Shown here piece after piece: positions 7,034 to 14,410 of a stretch of 15,758 bases of DNA; position 1 is the stretch's first letter; the number at the start of each line of letters is the position of its first letter. The stretch comes from JAADIV01 sp964439085 (GTDB lineage Bacteria; Desulfobacterota; Desulfobulbia; Desulfobulbales; VMSU01): contig CAYTNB010000048.1 in NCBI GenBank assembly GCA_964439085.1, positions 1-15,758 of the forward strand, written 5' to 3'. The notes under the pieces are model-generated. The model searched no databases, was not told the DNA's origin, and worked only from the letters and a program-made list of their open reading frames with translations. The translations under genes were made by a program, and so were the position numbers.

Positions 7034-7246
7034 CTAATTCTGTGACCCACCAATTCTCAAGTGAGCCATCCAGCATCTCCAGGGCCTGATTTCCTCCGTA
7101 CATTCATAAGGGCAGCCTTGAAAATCTTTCTCCCGCATCGGACATACACCACATTTTAGATTGCAGATAATTTTCGCGGCCTTTTCAAGAGCCAAGTCAT
7201 CACGATTATCTACATTCCCAAGATCATTCATAATTATTTCCGTCAT
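7034..7246 (-). CDS. Small six-cysteine protein of unknown function
   Basis: The 70-residue protein starts at an ATG preceded on the minus strand by GAGAGG with about 5 bases of spacing, a good ribosome site. It has six cysteines in the pattern C-x3-C-x2-C-x9-C-x3-C-x8-C (C28, C32, C35, C45, C49, C58) within a compact C-terminal part (CNLKCGVCPMREKDFQGCPYEC, shown only through C49 in pieces: CNLKCGVCP and GCPYEC). The N-terminal part is acidic. Such spacing suggests a bound Fe-S cluster or zinc. There is no signal peptide or membrane segment, so it is probably cytoplasmic. It stands alone between repeats, with no same-strand partner nearby. I do not recognise a named family. Confidence 0.6.
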   Translation of the reverse strand: MTEIIMNDLGNVDNRDDLALEKAAKIICNLKCGVCPMREKDFQGCPYECTEEIRPWRCWMAHLRIGGSQN

Positions 7247-7645
7247 AATAACCTCTCATTTGGCACAACTATGCCGGACATATATTAATTTCCAGCCTTT
7301 TTGCGACCGAGCCCCATCCTGTCAACAACTGGTTAAGTTATCTGCTAAGGATATAATTGTAAGAATTGTATATTCAGTTATTGTGAAAGTTTAATTAAAT
7401 TATCTTCACCAAAAGCTGGTTGCTTCACCCACACAGCTCTGCAGCAGATCTTTTGATGCCGGTGCAGATGACTACGACAATGCCATGTGCCTGGCAGGTA
7501 CTTAGTAGCTGACGATGGCTATTTCCCCCCGGAATATGTGCGCCTCTCTCTATTAATGAATGGCAGGTCTCGTCAGGTATCACAATTTTGGCGGGTTCTT
7601 CCAGTCTTGCGTTTCATGTCCAAAAGATAGATATTATTGGAATTA
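7247..7645. other. Intergenic stretch with possible receiver-like scrap
   Basis: No convincing gene is visible. One + strand frame around 7443-7480 reads SFDAGADDYD, reminiscent of the GADDY segment late in response-regulator receivers, but the frame closes at once and no other receiver motif adjoins it. Confidence 0.4.
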
Positions 7646-7834
7646 TCAGAAATTCTCTCCGCGGAACTGTTCGGGCAGCAAAATGTACAATTGCGACGAT
7701 GTCAGATGTTTTTCCCCGCCACACTTTTCGCAACGATACAACGTCACTTCTTTGTTTTGCGCTGCCATCTCTAACCATTTATGGCTGAAGCAGAAAAAGG
7801 AACGTAATCTATTCTTCATACAACATTTTATCAT
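7646..7834 (-). CDS. Possible small zinc-ribbon protein
   Basis: The 62-residue minus-strand frame begins MIKCCMKNRLRSFFCFSHKW and contains a Cys knuckle YRCEKCGGEKHL (C35 and C38), then SSQLYILLPEQFRGENF. Many bacterial small proteins combine an opening hydrophobic/basic stretch, an F-x-H-K-W motif and an RC-x-x-CG knuckle, which is why I prefer this strand to the overlapping + strand frame at 7560-7991. A GAGG lies about 8 bases before the ATG. Only one cysteine pair is a clear knuckle; the other ligands could be the early Cys residues or His. It may be a real gene or a relic. It has no operon partner. Confidence 0.42.
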   Translation of the reverse strand: MIKCCMKNRLRSFFCFSHKWLEMAAQNKEVTLYRCEKCGGEKHLTSSQLYILLPEQFRGENF

Positions 7835-7960
7835 TACCCAACCCTCGCTTGAATTCTTTTTAAGTCGAATCAGTAATTCGACAGATAATTTTTATCCTAT
7901 TGCCCCGGTGGTTAAATATCTAAAAGATACAGCCTGTATGGCAGCAAAAAAACAGCCTTC

Positions 7961-8040
7961 CTGGATCCCCGATAAAAACATTCGGGGATGACGGTTGTCA
8001 ATGATATCGTCATTCCGGCATGTTGTTAGCCGGAATCCAG
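7961..8040. repeat. 80-bp palindromic (REP/MITE-like) element
   Basis: The element opens CTGGATCCCCG and closes CCGGAATCCAG, which are near-complementary ends. Internally it has two hairpins: TCCCCGA paired with TCGGGGA (near 7966-7989) and ATTCCGGC paired with GCCGGAAT (near 8012-8036). TGACG and CGTCA face each other across the centre. This 'CTGGATTCC ... GTCATTCCGG' style of intergenic repeat is dispersed in many proteobacterial genomes. Confidence 0.8.
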
Positions 8041-8429
8041 TGTTGCTTCTTTAATGATATGAAATAACGGTATTTTAAATTAACTATTTAAACACCGAAG
8101 CACTAACATGACTGAGATCAAGGTAAAATTAAGTATTGAACAAAATACGATTAGTTCTACTTTTCAATACCTGATGATTAAATTCCTGGGCCGAAGAATA
8201 GAACTTCGGCTCAGGAATTCTTTAGCACATCAGTTAGTCCCTTGCATCAAGTTAAGGTCGGCAAAATATAGCCCTGGGGGTAACTACTCAGCTGCGCCTG
8301 ATTGAGCACATCTGAACAGTCACGCTTCCGTGGTTTTATAAGCTTTTGGGGCATGACCTGAATAGTTACGCCCGGAGAGAGGTAAACGCTTGTACTGACC
8401 TGGACTTTGCCAGTAATTAAAATGCGTAT
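8041..8429. other. Gene-less stretch with hairpin and a degenerate direct repeat
   Basis: A 65-codon + strand frame (8108-8305) exists but spans a strong hairpin and has no good ribosome site, so I do not call it a gene. The stretch holds the hairpin at 8181-8219 and two related 19-base strings near 8311-8330 and 8357-8376 (CTGAACAGTCACGCTTCCG and CTGAATAGTTACGCCCGGA). Confidence 0.5.
8181..8219. repeat. Isolated 16-bp-arm hairpin
   Basis: AATTCCTGGGCCGAAG (8181-8196) pairs with CTTCGGCTCAGGAATT (8204-8219) with one mismatch around a 7-base loop. Neither side has a proper T-tract, so it is not a classical terminator. It could end transcription from the lipoprotein gene weakly or be a stray palindromic repeat. 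Confidence 0.7.
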
Positions 8430-8909
8430 CTATCTGTCAATCCTGAAGCAACCTTCGATTGCCTTCGGTTTATCATTTTCACTCAAGCCGGAAAGGTAAA
8501 GAGTAAAACGGTCAGGAGCTCCATACTCATAGCCCACCTCGACAAAAAACAAGGCATCTACGTATTTGTTTTCAAGGGTGAGCGGCAAACTGCCATACAT
8601 AGGAAAGTTGGCGCTGAAAGTATAGGTGCCGGGCGGTATGGCATACGCCCAATAGGTTTTCTTCGGCATACGGTCAAGAATTTCCATACCGTTCAAGTAA
8701 ATTCCCGGATCAGGATTGTCGTCCACAGCGTCAAGCGGGCGGTAGAAGTATATGAGAGACTGCCCTGCGGGCGGGGTGTCGGGGGTCAGGAACAGCCGAT
8801 CATAATAGGAACAACCTGTTAAGAATAGTATAGTCGAAAAGATCAATACTGCCGACTTAAGCAAGTGACTAGCCTTAAGTTGTCTGGTATTTGGAGAATT
8901 ACGGTTCAT
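8430..8909 (-). CDS. DUF2846-like lipoprotein
   Basis: The 159-residue protein has a basic N-terminus, a hydrophobic stretch (LLKSAVLIFSTILFLTGC) and a lipobox L30-T-G-C33. It should therefore be exported, lipidated at C33 and anchored in the cell envelope. The mature part has PPAGQSLIYFYRP (46-58), then YLNGMEILDRMPKKTYWAYA (71-90) and an IPPGTYTF strand (about 91-98). This order (YFYRP, NG, Y-x-x-x-x-PPG-x-Y-x-F) is typical of the DUF2846 beta-sandwich family, whose function is unknown. No ribosome site is obvious before the ATG, and no in-frame alternative looks better. It stands alone, with no same-strand operon partner. Confidence 0.75.
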   Translation of the reverse strand: MNRNSPNTRQLKASHLLKSAVLIFSTILFLTGCSYYDRLFLTPDTPPAGQSLIYFYRPLDAVDDNPDPGIYLNGMEILDRMPKKTYWAYAIPPGTYTFSANFPMYGSLPLTLENKYVDALFFVEVGYEYGAPDRFTLYLSGLSENDKPKAIEGCFRIDR

Positions 8910-9073
8910 GGTTTTTCACAGTATTTTAGATGAAGTTTGTTGTTTGGTTGATAGCGCCCGCAACTTAAGTGGTATATCCCCGAAGCATCCTAACTTCTTG
9001 GAATCGTGCTTTTGTGGGACGAGATATCGACAACAAATACCTCGAAAAAATTAATTTGCTGTTTGTTCTTCGT

Positions 9074-9087
9074 TAATTTTTCATCAT
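9074..9087 (+). repeat. Left flanking direct repeat of the 9104-9330 element
   Basis: TAATTTTTCATCAT here is repeated exactly at 9341-9354, 17 bases before and 10 bases after the element's terminal repeats. Both copies are followed by similar C-T-T-T-rich sequence. Confidence 0.6.
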
Positions 9088-9103
9088 GTCTTTAGTATTG
9101 GCC

Positions 9104-9330
9104 AATGTTGATGGCGTCGTAAAAAGTACCCGAAAGGGGCATAGCAATCCGATCTACCGCATTGTGGCAATTTTTTAGGCACGAGGCATACCATGTATGT
9201 ATGCCCTCGCACCTAAAAAATCACCACGCCTCGGAGTCTCACTCCGTTCGCTGACCTGTATATCAAACTTTTCGCAGTCTACGCTTAGCTACTTAGCCAT
9301 CCCGTGACTTTTCGCAAGTCCATCAATGTT
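9104..9330 (+). repeat. MITE-like repeat, copy 2 (apparently complete)
   Basis: The ends AATGTTGATGGCGTCGTAAA (9104 onward) and the complement of 9307-9330 (starting AACATTGATGGACTTGCGAA) form an imperfect 24-base terminal inverted repeat, 17 of 24 matching by hand. Positions 9119-9160 are identical to copy 1. The centre contains a long imperfect hairpin (9170-9191 with 9199-9221: ATTTTTTAGG, GCATAC and their complements). No reading frame inside could encode a transposase, so it would need to be mobilised in trans. Confidence 0.8.
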
Positions 9331-9340
9331 TGCACCTCTC

Positions 9341-9354
9341 TAATTTTTCATCAT
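9341..9354 (+). repeat. Right flanking direct repeat of the 9104-9330 element
   Basis: TAATTTTTCATCAT is an exact copy of 9074-9087. Confidence 0.6.
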
Positions 9355-9685
9355 CCTTTGTGTTGACTACTACAGTCATCTTTCTTCGATTAAAAAATAA
9401 TTGTTCATTAACCAAATCCAATTAATAGGCTGGTAGCCTAGCAACTCATCTATTGAAAGAGCCCTGTTGCCAAAAAATATGGCTTTCGATGATAACAACC
9501 TTGTGAGGGACAATTAAGGTGGACCCCATTGTCAAGACAGGTTGAAGCATTTATTATTCGTTGATAGTTAGGACCTATGAGACCTTTCTCGCAACTAATA
9601 TATTTTTAATCGTCTAGTAACCAAACCCTAACATCTGGTCAGTATCGTAGATTTTAAAATGAATAATTTATGGAGCAACAAATCT

Positions 9686-10567
9686 GTGAAAATACGTAAA
9701 GCAGTTTTCCCGATAGCCGGACTTGGCACCAGGTTTCTGCCGGCAACAAAGGCAATGCCGAAAGAGATGCTGCCGGTGGTTGACAAACCTGTCATTCAAT
9801 ATGCAGTCGAAGAGGCCTTTGCTTCTGGAATTGAAGAGATCATTTTTGTCACCGGCAAGGGAAAAAGCGCTCTTGAAGACCATTTCGACCGCTCTTTGGT
9901 TCTGGAAGAGACCTTGCGCCAGTGCGGCAAGACCGATCTGCTCAAGCAAATTGAGGCCATGGTGCCACCATCAGGGACTATTACCTATACCAGACAGGAT
10001 CAGCCCCTTGGCCTGGGCCATGCCATATGGTGTGCCAGAAATATAGTAGGGGATGAGCCCTTTGCCGTAATTCTGGCCGATGACCTCATCCAGTCCGAAG
10101 AGCCAGTTCTTGCCCAGATGATTGCGAAGTTTGACCGTTTGCGGGCCTCTATTGTGGCGGTCATCGAGGTCGACAAAAAAGCAACATCACGTTACGGCAT
10201 TCTGGACACGGGCGATGAAATTGATGGGGTAGTCCGGGTGAGAGGTTTGACTGAAAAGCCCAAACCTGAAGAAGCACCCTCCAACCTGGCCATCATCGGC
10301 CGCTATATTTTGACCCCGAAGATCTTTGAAATTCTTGAGCAAAAACAGGTTGGCACTGGCAACGAAATTCAATTGACCGACGCCATGGCAATTCTACTCG
10401 GGCAACAGCCTATATTCGGCTACCGCTTTCAGGGAAACCGATTTGACTGTGGTGATAAGGCCGGTTTCCAAATGGCGAATCTGACCTTTGCCCTGGACCG
10501 GCCAGACCTGCGAGCCAAGATACTACCTTTCCTGAAGCAAGCTCTAGCCGATCAAAAATATAAATGA
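9686..10567 (+). CDS. galU: UTP-glucose-1-phosphate uridylyltransferase
   Basis: This enzyme makes UDP-glucose from UTP and glucose-1-phosphate in the cytoplasm, feeding surface-polysaccharide synthesis. From the GTG at 9686 it is 293 residues, the normal bacterial GalU length. It starts MKIRKAVFPIAG, followed by the nucleotidyltransferase signature GLGTRFLPATKAMPKEMLP (12-30). Other motifs are QPLGLGHA (106-113), the metal-binding ADD (131-133), the EKP segment (190-192), TGNEIQLTDA (224-233) and FDCGDK (253-258). The GTG has GGAG 10 bases ahead, while an in-frame ATG at 9659 has no ribosome site and would add nine untypical residues. Its stop lies 20 bases before the galE start, so the two are co-transcribed. 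Confidence 0.93.
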   Translation: MKIRKAVFPIAGLGTRFLPATKAMPKEMLPVVDKPVIQYAVEEAFASGIEEIIFVTGKGKSALEDHFDRSLVLEETLRQCGKTDLLKQIEAMVPPSGTITYTRQDQPLGLGHAIWCARNIVGDEPFAVILADDLIQSEEPVLAQMIAKFDRLRASIVAVIEVDKKATSRYGILDTGDEIDGVVRVRGLTEKPKPEEAPSNLAIIGRYILTPKIFEILEQKQVGTGNEIQLTDAMAILLGQQPIFGYRFQGNRFDCGDKAGFQMANLTFALDRPDLRAKILPFLKQALADQKYK

Positions 10568-10587
10568 TATCAAGCGGACGAGGCAAT

Positions 10588-11598
10588 ATGAAAATACTAG
10601 TTACTGGAGGGGCAGGATATATTGGCAGTCACACCTGCCTTGAACTTCTCCTGGCCAATTATGAAGTCATAGTGGTCGACAACCTCTCTAACAGCAAGAA
10701 AGACTCCCTCCGACGGGTGGAAGAGCTAACTGGTAAAATTATAAGTTTTTATGAAGTTGATTTGCAGGACAGTCAAGGACTGGAAGCCGTTTTTATGGAA
10801 AATAATATCGATGCGGTGATCCATTTTGCCGGACTGAAGGCGGTCGCTGAGTCCGTCGAAATGCCTTTGTGCTACTATCATAACAATCTCTTGGTCACTC
10901 TGGTTTTATGTGAAGCAATGGCAAAGTATGACGTTAAAAACATCGTGTTCAGTTCCTCGGCCACAGTATACGGAGACCCTGCGCATCTGCCGATTACAGA
11001 GGAATTTCCCTTGACCGCCACCAACCCCTACGGCAATTCTAAGTTATTTATAGAATACATTCTGCAGGACCTTCATAAATCTGATAATGCCTGGAATATC
11101 GTATTGCTGCGCTATTTTAATCCGGTAGGCTCCCATGCCAGTGGTCGAATAGGCGAGAACCCCAACGGCATCCCCAATAATCTGATGCCCTTTATGGCGC
11201 AGGTGGCGGTGGGGAAATTATCGGAATTGTCTATCTTCGGTAACGATTACCCTACCCCGGACGGCACCGGTGTGCGCGATTATATTCATGTGGTCGACCT
11301 TGCCCTGGGGCATATCAAGGCCATCGAGAAGCTGACTGAGAATCCGGGAGTGGTTGTCTATAATCTCGGAACAGGGAGAGGGTACAGTGTTCTAGAGATG
11401 GTAAAGGCTTTTGAAAAGTCCGCAGAACGTGAGGTACCATACAGAATCGTCGACCGTCGTCCGGGAGACATCGCCGCCTGCTACGCCGATCCTAGCAAGG
11501 CTGCTCATGAACTTGACTGGCAGGCCGAAAGAGGACTTGATGCAATGTGCCGGGATGCTTGGCGCTGGCAGTCAGAAAATCCGAATGGTTTTGATTAG
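10588..11598 (+). CDS. galE: UDP-glucose 4-epimerase
   Basis: This enzyme interconverts UDP-glucose and UDP-galactose using tightly bound NAD. From the ATG at 10588 it is 336 residues, close to the well-studied 338-residue enterobacterial enzyme. It starts with the dinucleotide-binding GGAGYIGSH (7-15). The catalytic triad is in place: S124 in SSSATVYGD, then Y148 and K152 in NPYGNSK. LRYFNPVG (174-181) and VRDYIHVVDL (229-238) are further family hallmarks. GAGG lies 4 bases before the chosen ATG. An in-frame ATG at 10564 overlaps the galU stop and would add eight untypical residues. It directly follows galU, so together they supply UDP-Glc and UDP-Gal for the downstream polysaccharide genes. 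Confidence 0.93.
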   Translation: MKILVTGGAGYIGSHTCLELLLANYEVIVVDNLSNSKKDSLRRVEELTGKIISFYEVDLQDSQGLEAVFMENNIDAVIHFAGLKAVAESVEMPLCYYHNNLLVTLVLCEAMAKYDVKNIVFSSSATVYGDPAHLPITEEFPLTATNPYGNSKLFIEYILQDLHKSDNAWNIVLLRYFNPVGSHASGRIGENPNGIPNNLMPFMAQVAVGKLSELSIFGNDYPTPDGTGVRDYIHVVDLALGHIKAIEKLTENPGVVVYNLGTGRGYSVLEMVKAFEKSAEREVPYRIVDRRPGDIAACYADPSKAAHELDWQAERGLDAMCRDAWRWQSENPNGFD

Positions 11599-11814
11599 AA
11601 TTGGGCATGCGTACAGTTAGCGTTGACCTGTATTTCCTGATCGTTTCAATTTCTTTTTATTCGTTCAAGAGTGGGAAAAAGTCTCCAATTCTGCACTTGT
11701 TCTGAGCACAATTATTTTCCCATAGCTGAAAGTGTGACTGATTAATTATCTCGATCGGTGCCATTAAATAGAGTCTGATTTTAAATCATCAAACCCATAG
11801 TGACAATTAAAGTT

Positions 11815-12921
11815 ATGAAAAAGAAAATAATTCATCTTATTGCAGCCGCTAGACCTAATTTCATGAAAATAGCGCCGCTTTACCATGCGCTTTCAAATGA
11901 GGATTGGGCTGACCCGTTGGTGGTACACACCGGGCAACACTATGACTTAAATATGTCGGACGTTTTTTTTCAGGATCTACAGTTGCCCACACCTCATATT
12001 CACCTTGGCGTTGGTAGTGGTTCACATGCGGAGCAAACCGGCAATGTAATGATCGCTTATGAAAAAATTCTTTCACAAACAAGTCCAGATCTGGTGGTTG
12101 TGGTCGGTGATGTCAACTCAACCATGGCCGCAACCATAGCGGCGGTGAAGCTTGGAATCAGAGTGGCGCATCTGGAAGCCGGATTGCGGTCTTGCGATAG
12201 AACCATGCCGGAGGAAATTAACCGAATTATCACCGATTCCATAGCCGATTATCTCTGGACACCATCTAGTGATGGAGATAAAAATTTAAAACACGAGGGG
12301 ATTGCCGAGGATAAAATAACCTTAGTCGGCAATATTATGATTGATTCTCTGGAGATGATGCGACACCGTATCGAAAATGAATTGTTTTACGAAAAACTAG
12401 GTTTGGAGAGAAGTAATTTTATTCTTGTGACGCTTCATAGACCAGCAAATGTTGACGATGAAAGCATTATGACTTTAATAATGACGACTCTTTTAAATAT
12501 CTCTGAAGAAACTGCAATTGCTTTCCCAGTTCATCCACGTACTCGGAAAAATCTTGAGAAATTTGACTTGATTAGAAAACTGGAAACATGCCAAAGAATC
12601 CATCTGCTTGAGCCATTGAATTACATCCGTTTCATGAGCCTTGTTTTTTCTTCTGGTATGGTCATCACAGATTCAGGTGGAGTGCAGGAAGAAACAACCT
12701 ATTTAGGAATACCTTGTCTGACCTTGAGGCCTAATACCGAAAGGCCGGTTACCGTGAAAATTGGTACAAATAGTTTATGCCAGCCTGAAGAACTTGAAAC
12801 ACTTGTACATTCTCTTCAATGTAGAAAAGAACCAAAGGTGAATATTCCAGAGTTATGGGACGGTAAAACAGCACATCGAGTTGTGAAGGAAATTAAGAGG
12901 ATCGTAAATAATATAGCCTGA
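11815..12921 (+). CDS. wecB: UDP-N-acetylglucosamine 2-epimerase (non-hydrolysing)
   Basis: This enzyme converts UDP-GlcNAc to UDP-ManNAc, a precursor for ManNAc- or ManNAcA-containing polysaccharides. From the ATG at 11815 it is 368 residues, a normal length. Family motifs are ARPNFMKIAP (12-21, with R13 and K18), HTGQHYD (38-44), VVGDVNSTMAA (97-107, D99), HLEAGLRS (119-126, E121), MPEEINR (131-137), TLHRPANVD (206-214, H208) and ITDSGGVQEE (284-293). These cover the known substrate and catalytic positions. An in-frame GTG at 11800 is an alternative start; neither has a clear ribosome site. About 215 bases separate it from galE, without a recognisable terminator. Base composition is more A+T-rich than in galU/galE. 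Confidence 0.92.
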   Translation: MKKKIIHLIAAARPNFMKIAPLYHALSNEDWADPLVVHTGQHYDLNMSDVFFQDLQLPTPHIHLGVGSGSHAEQTGNVMIAYEKILSQTSPDLVVVVGDVNSTMAATIAAVKLGIRVAHLEAGLRSCDRTMPEEINRIITDSIADYLWTPSSDGDKNLKHEGIAEDKITLVGNIMIDSLEMMRHRIENELFYEKLGLERSNFILVTLHRPANVDDESIMTLIMTTLLNISEETAIAFPVHPRTRKNLEKFDLIRKLETCQRIHLLEPLNYIRFMSLVFSSGMVITDSGGVQEETTYLGIPCLTLRPNTERPVTVKIGTNSLCQPEELETLVHSLQCRKEPKVNIPELWDGKTAHRVVKEIKRIVNNIA

Positions 12922-13106
12922 ATGGATGGCACAAATTTTATAGAACATCAATTATTATGTAACGAATAGTCATTACCAACCTGGTAACATGCCGCTAGAA
13001 AGCTATCTAATATACTGCAACTGATAGGAATAATAGTGGGTATTCAGTTTACTTAATTATTTCGAAAAATATTCGCCAATTACTTCTTAGTATTCGTGAG
13101 GATCAG

Positions 13107-14396
13107 ATGGCTTCAAGAATAATATTACTTTCATTTTATACTATTTTAATCGTTGCGGTGCTTTTGGGATTTGATATGAGCCTAGCAACTGGTTTCAGTT
13201 TTAAAAATTTGATACTGTATGTGCTTTTCCTATTTCTTGTAGTTAGAAAAGCAGTTAACAGATCACAAGAAAATATTCTGTCAATTAAAATAATATATAT
13301 TCTTTTCATTACTCTCATAATTTTAGCATTATTCTCATGGATTCTCGCTTCACTTGGTTGGGTTGTGCCAAATTTCGATAAATGGAAAAGTGCCATTGCA
13401 GTGAAAAATCAACTTATAGATCATATTCTGTTTTTTTATATTTTTTATTCTATGTGTAAGAATACAGATGACGCTCTGTTTGTTGCTAAAGGGATATTAT
13501 TGTTGATAATTGCAGGCAATTTAATCACCATTATTGATGCCTTAAATATACCAGATCTTGGCATCATACATCAGCGTATAGATGGGCGCGTAAATGGGCC
13601 TCTTGGGGAGTCGAACCAATACGCAGCATTTCTGATTCTGTTTATTCCTTCTATGACCGTTTTTGCGATGCAAAGAGGTGTGGCTCGTTTACTCTATATT
13701 GCTGGTCTAATTTTAAGTGTGGCCGTGCTATTTCTCACAACATCAAGGGGAGCCGTGGTTGGTGTGGTCGCTGGAGCGACATTGGCAACAATATATGTGA
13801 GAAGATTTATCTCTGCTAAACAAGTTTTAGTAGCGCTGGTTCTGGGTGCAGTTATTTTTGGTGTTGGTCTGACATTAGCCACATATAAATATGAAGGCTT
13901 GATCGAGAATCGCTTTATTAACCAATCGTTTACAGGTAGCATTAAAACTGCGAGTTCAGGTAGGACGTGGATTTGGGAGAAAGCATTAGATCTCCAGGCC
14001 GAGTACCCAGTCACCTTTCTCACGGGATTTGGTTGGGAGTCTTTCGATGATGTCTTCAAACTTGCATCGCACAATACATACCTCTCCTTGATATTTTCGC
14101 TAGGCATACCAGGATTGCTAGTTTTTCTGGCACTTCTCTATCAGATATGCTCACTCACTCGGCAGGGCATCAGCTATGCCCAGGAAAAAATCCCAAGGCA
14201 GCTAATGCTGGCTTTTCTGTATGGCTTCATTCCAATGCTGGTTGCTATTTTCTTCGTGAATTTATATAAACCGTGGTTTTTTATATGGTCATATGTAGGG
14301 CTCATTGCTCGGATTGCCGTAGAGCAGATTAAAGTTAAAGGTGAGGGGATTGGTGTTAGGGGTGGAAATTCCAATCAATTGGCTATTTTCTCTTAA
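13107..14396 (+). CDS. O-antigen ligase/polymerase family membrane protein
   Basis: The 429-residue protein is strongly hydrophobic, with about ten membrane segments. It has the Wzy_C-type features of O-antigen ligases and polysaccharide polymerases: RVNGPLGESNQYAA (161-174), TSRGA (212-216), SGRTWIWEKAL (284-294) in the large periplasmic loop, GFGWESF (307-313) and SHNTYL (321-326). Such proteins act in the inner membrane and transfer or polymerise lipid-linked sugar units on the periplasmic side. WaaL-type ligase and Wzy-type polymerase cannot be separated from sequence alone; the surrounding precursor and lyase genes make an exopolysaccharide polymerase plausible. GAGGA lies 4 bases before the ATG. 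The last 20 residues derive from a G-rich repeat-like tract (about 14335-14370) and are Gly-rich, unlike the family. Confidence 0.82.
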   Translation: MASRIILLSFYTILIVAVLLGFDMSLATGFSFKNLILYVLFLFLVVRKAVNRSQENILSIKIIYILFITLIILALFSWILASLGWVVPNFDKWKSAIAVKNQLIDHILFFYIFYSMCKNTDDALFVAKGILLLIIAGNLITIIDALNIPDLGIIHQRIDGRVNGPLGESNQYAAFLILFIPSMTVFAMQRGVARLLYIAGLILSVAVLFLTTSRGAVVGVVAGATLATIYVRRFISAKQVLVALVLGAVIFGVGLTLATYKYEGLIENRFINQSFTGSIKTASSGRTWIWEKALDLQAEYPVTFLTGFGWESFDDVFKLASHNTYLSLIFSLGIPGLLVFLALLYQICSLTRQGISYAQEKIPRQLMLAFLYGFIPMLVAIFFVNLYKPWFFIWSYVGLIARIAVEQIKVKGEGIGVRGGNSNQLAIFS

Positions 14397-14410
14397 AATT
14401 GAATGCAACT

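Larger units (their letters stand above)
8910..9658. other. Gene-less stretch with repeat element and leader of the polysaccharide operon
   Basis: No gene is visible. It contains the second copy of the inverted repeat family (9104-9330), 14-base direct repeats on either side of it, a small TAGGCT-GGT-AGCCTA hairpin (9426-9440) and about 220 bases of leader before galU. I looked for a recognisable riboswitch and did not find one. A confident promoter could not be assigned. Confidence 0.5.

Noticed and set aside
7560..7991. 143-codon + strand open frame
   Set aside because: It has no recognisable domain, runs into the 80-bp repeat and lies opposite a frame with a Cys knuckle. It is probably non-coding.
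8108..8305. 65-codon + strand open frame
   Set aside because: It spans the strong hairpin at 8181-8219, lacks a clear ribosome site and shows no family features.
6845..9330. CRISPR array
   Set aside because: The repeats are a single inverted pair of long elements, not short regularly spaced direct repeats.
9400..9500. Leader with GGCTGGTAGCC and GAAAGAGCC strings, considered as a c-di-GMP (GEMM) riboswitch
   Set aside because: The order of elements and the conserved core bases of GEMM riboswitches are not present on either strand.
9518..9545. AGGTGGACCCCATTGTCAAG, considered as an insertion-sequence end
   Set aside because: It resembles some IS3-type termini, but no matching opposite end or transposase remnant is visible in the window.
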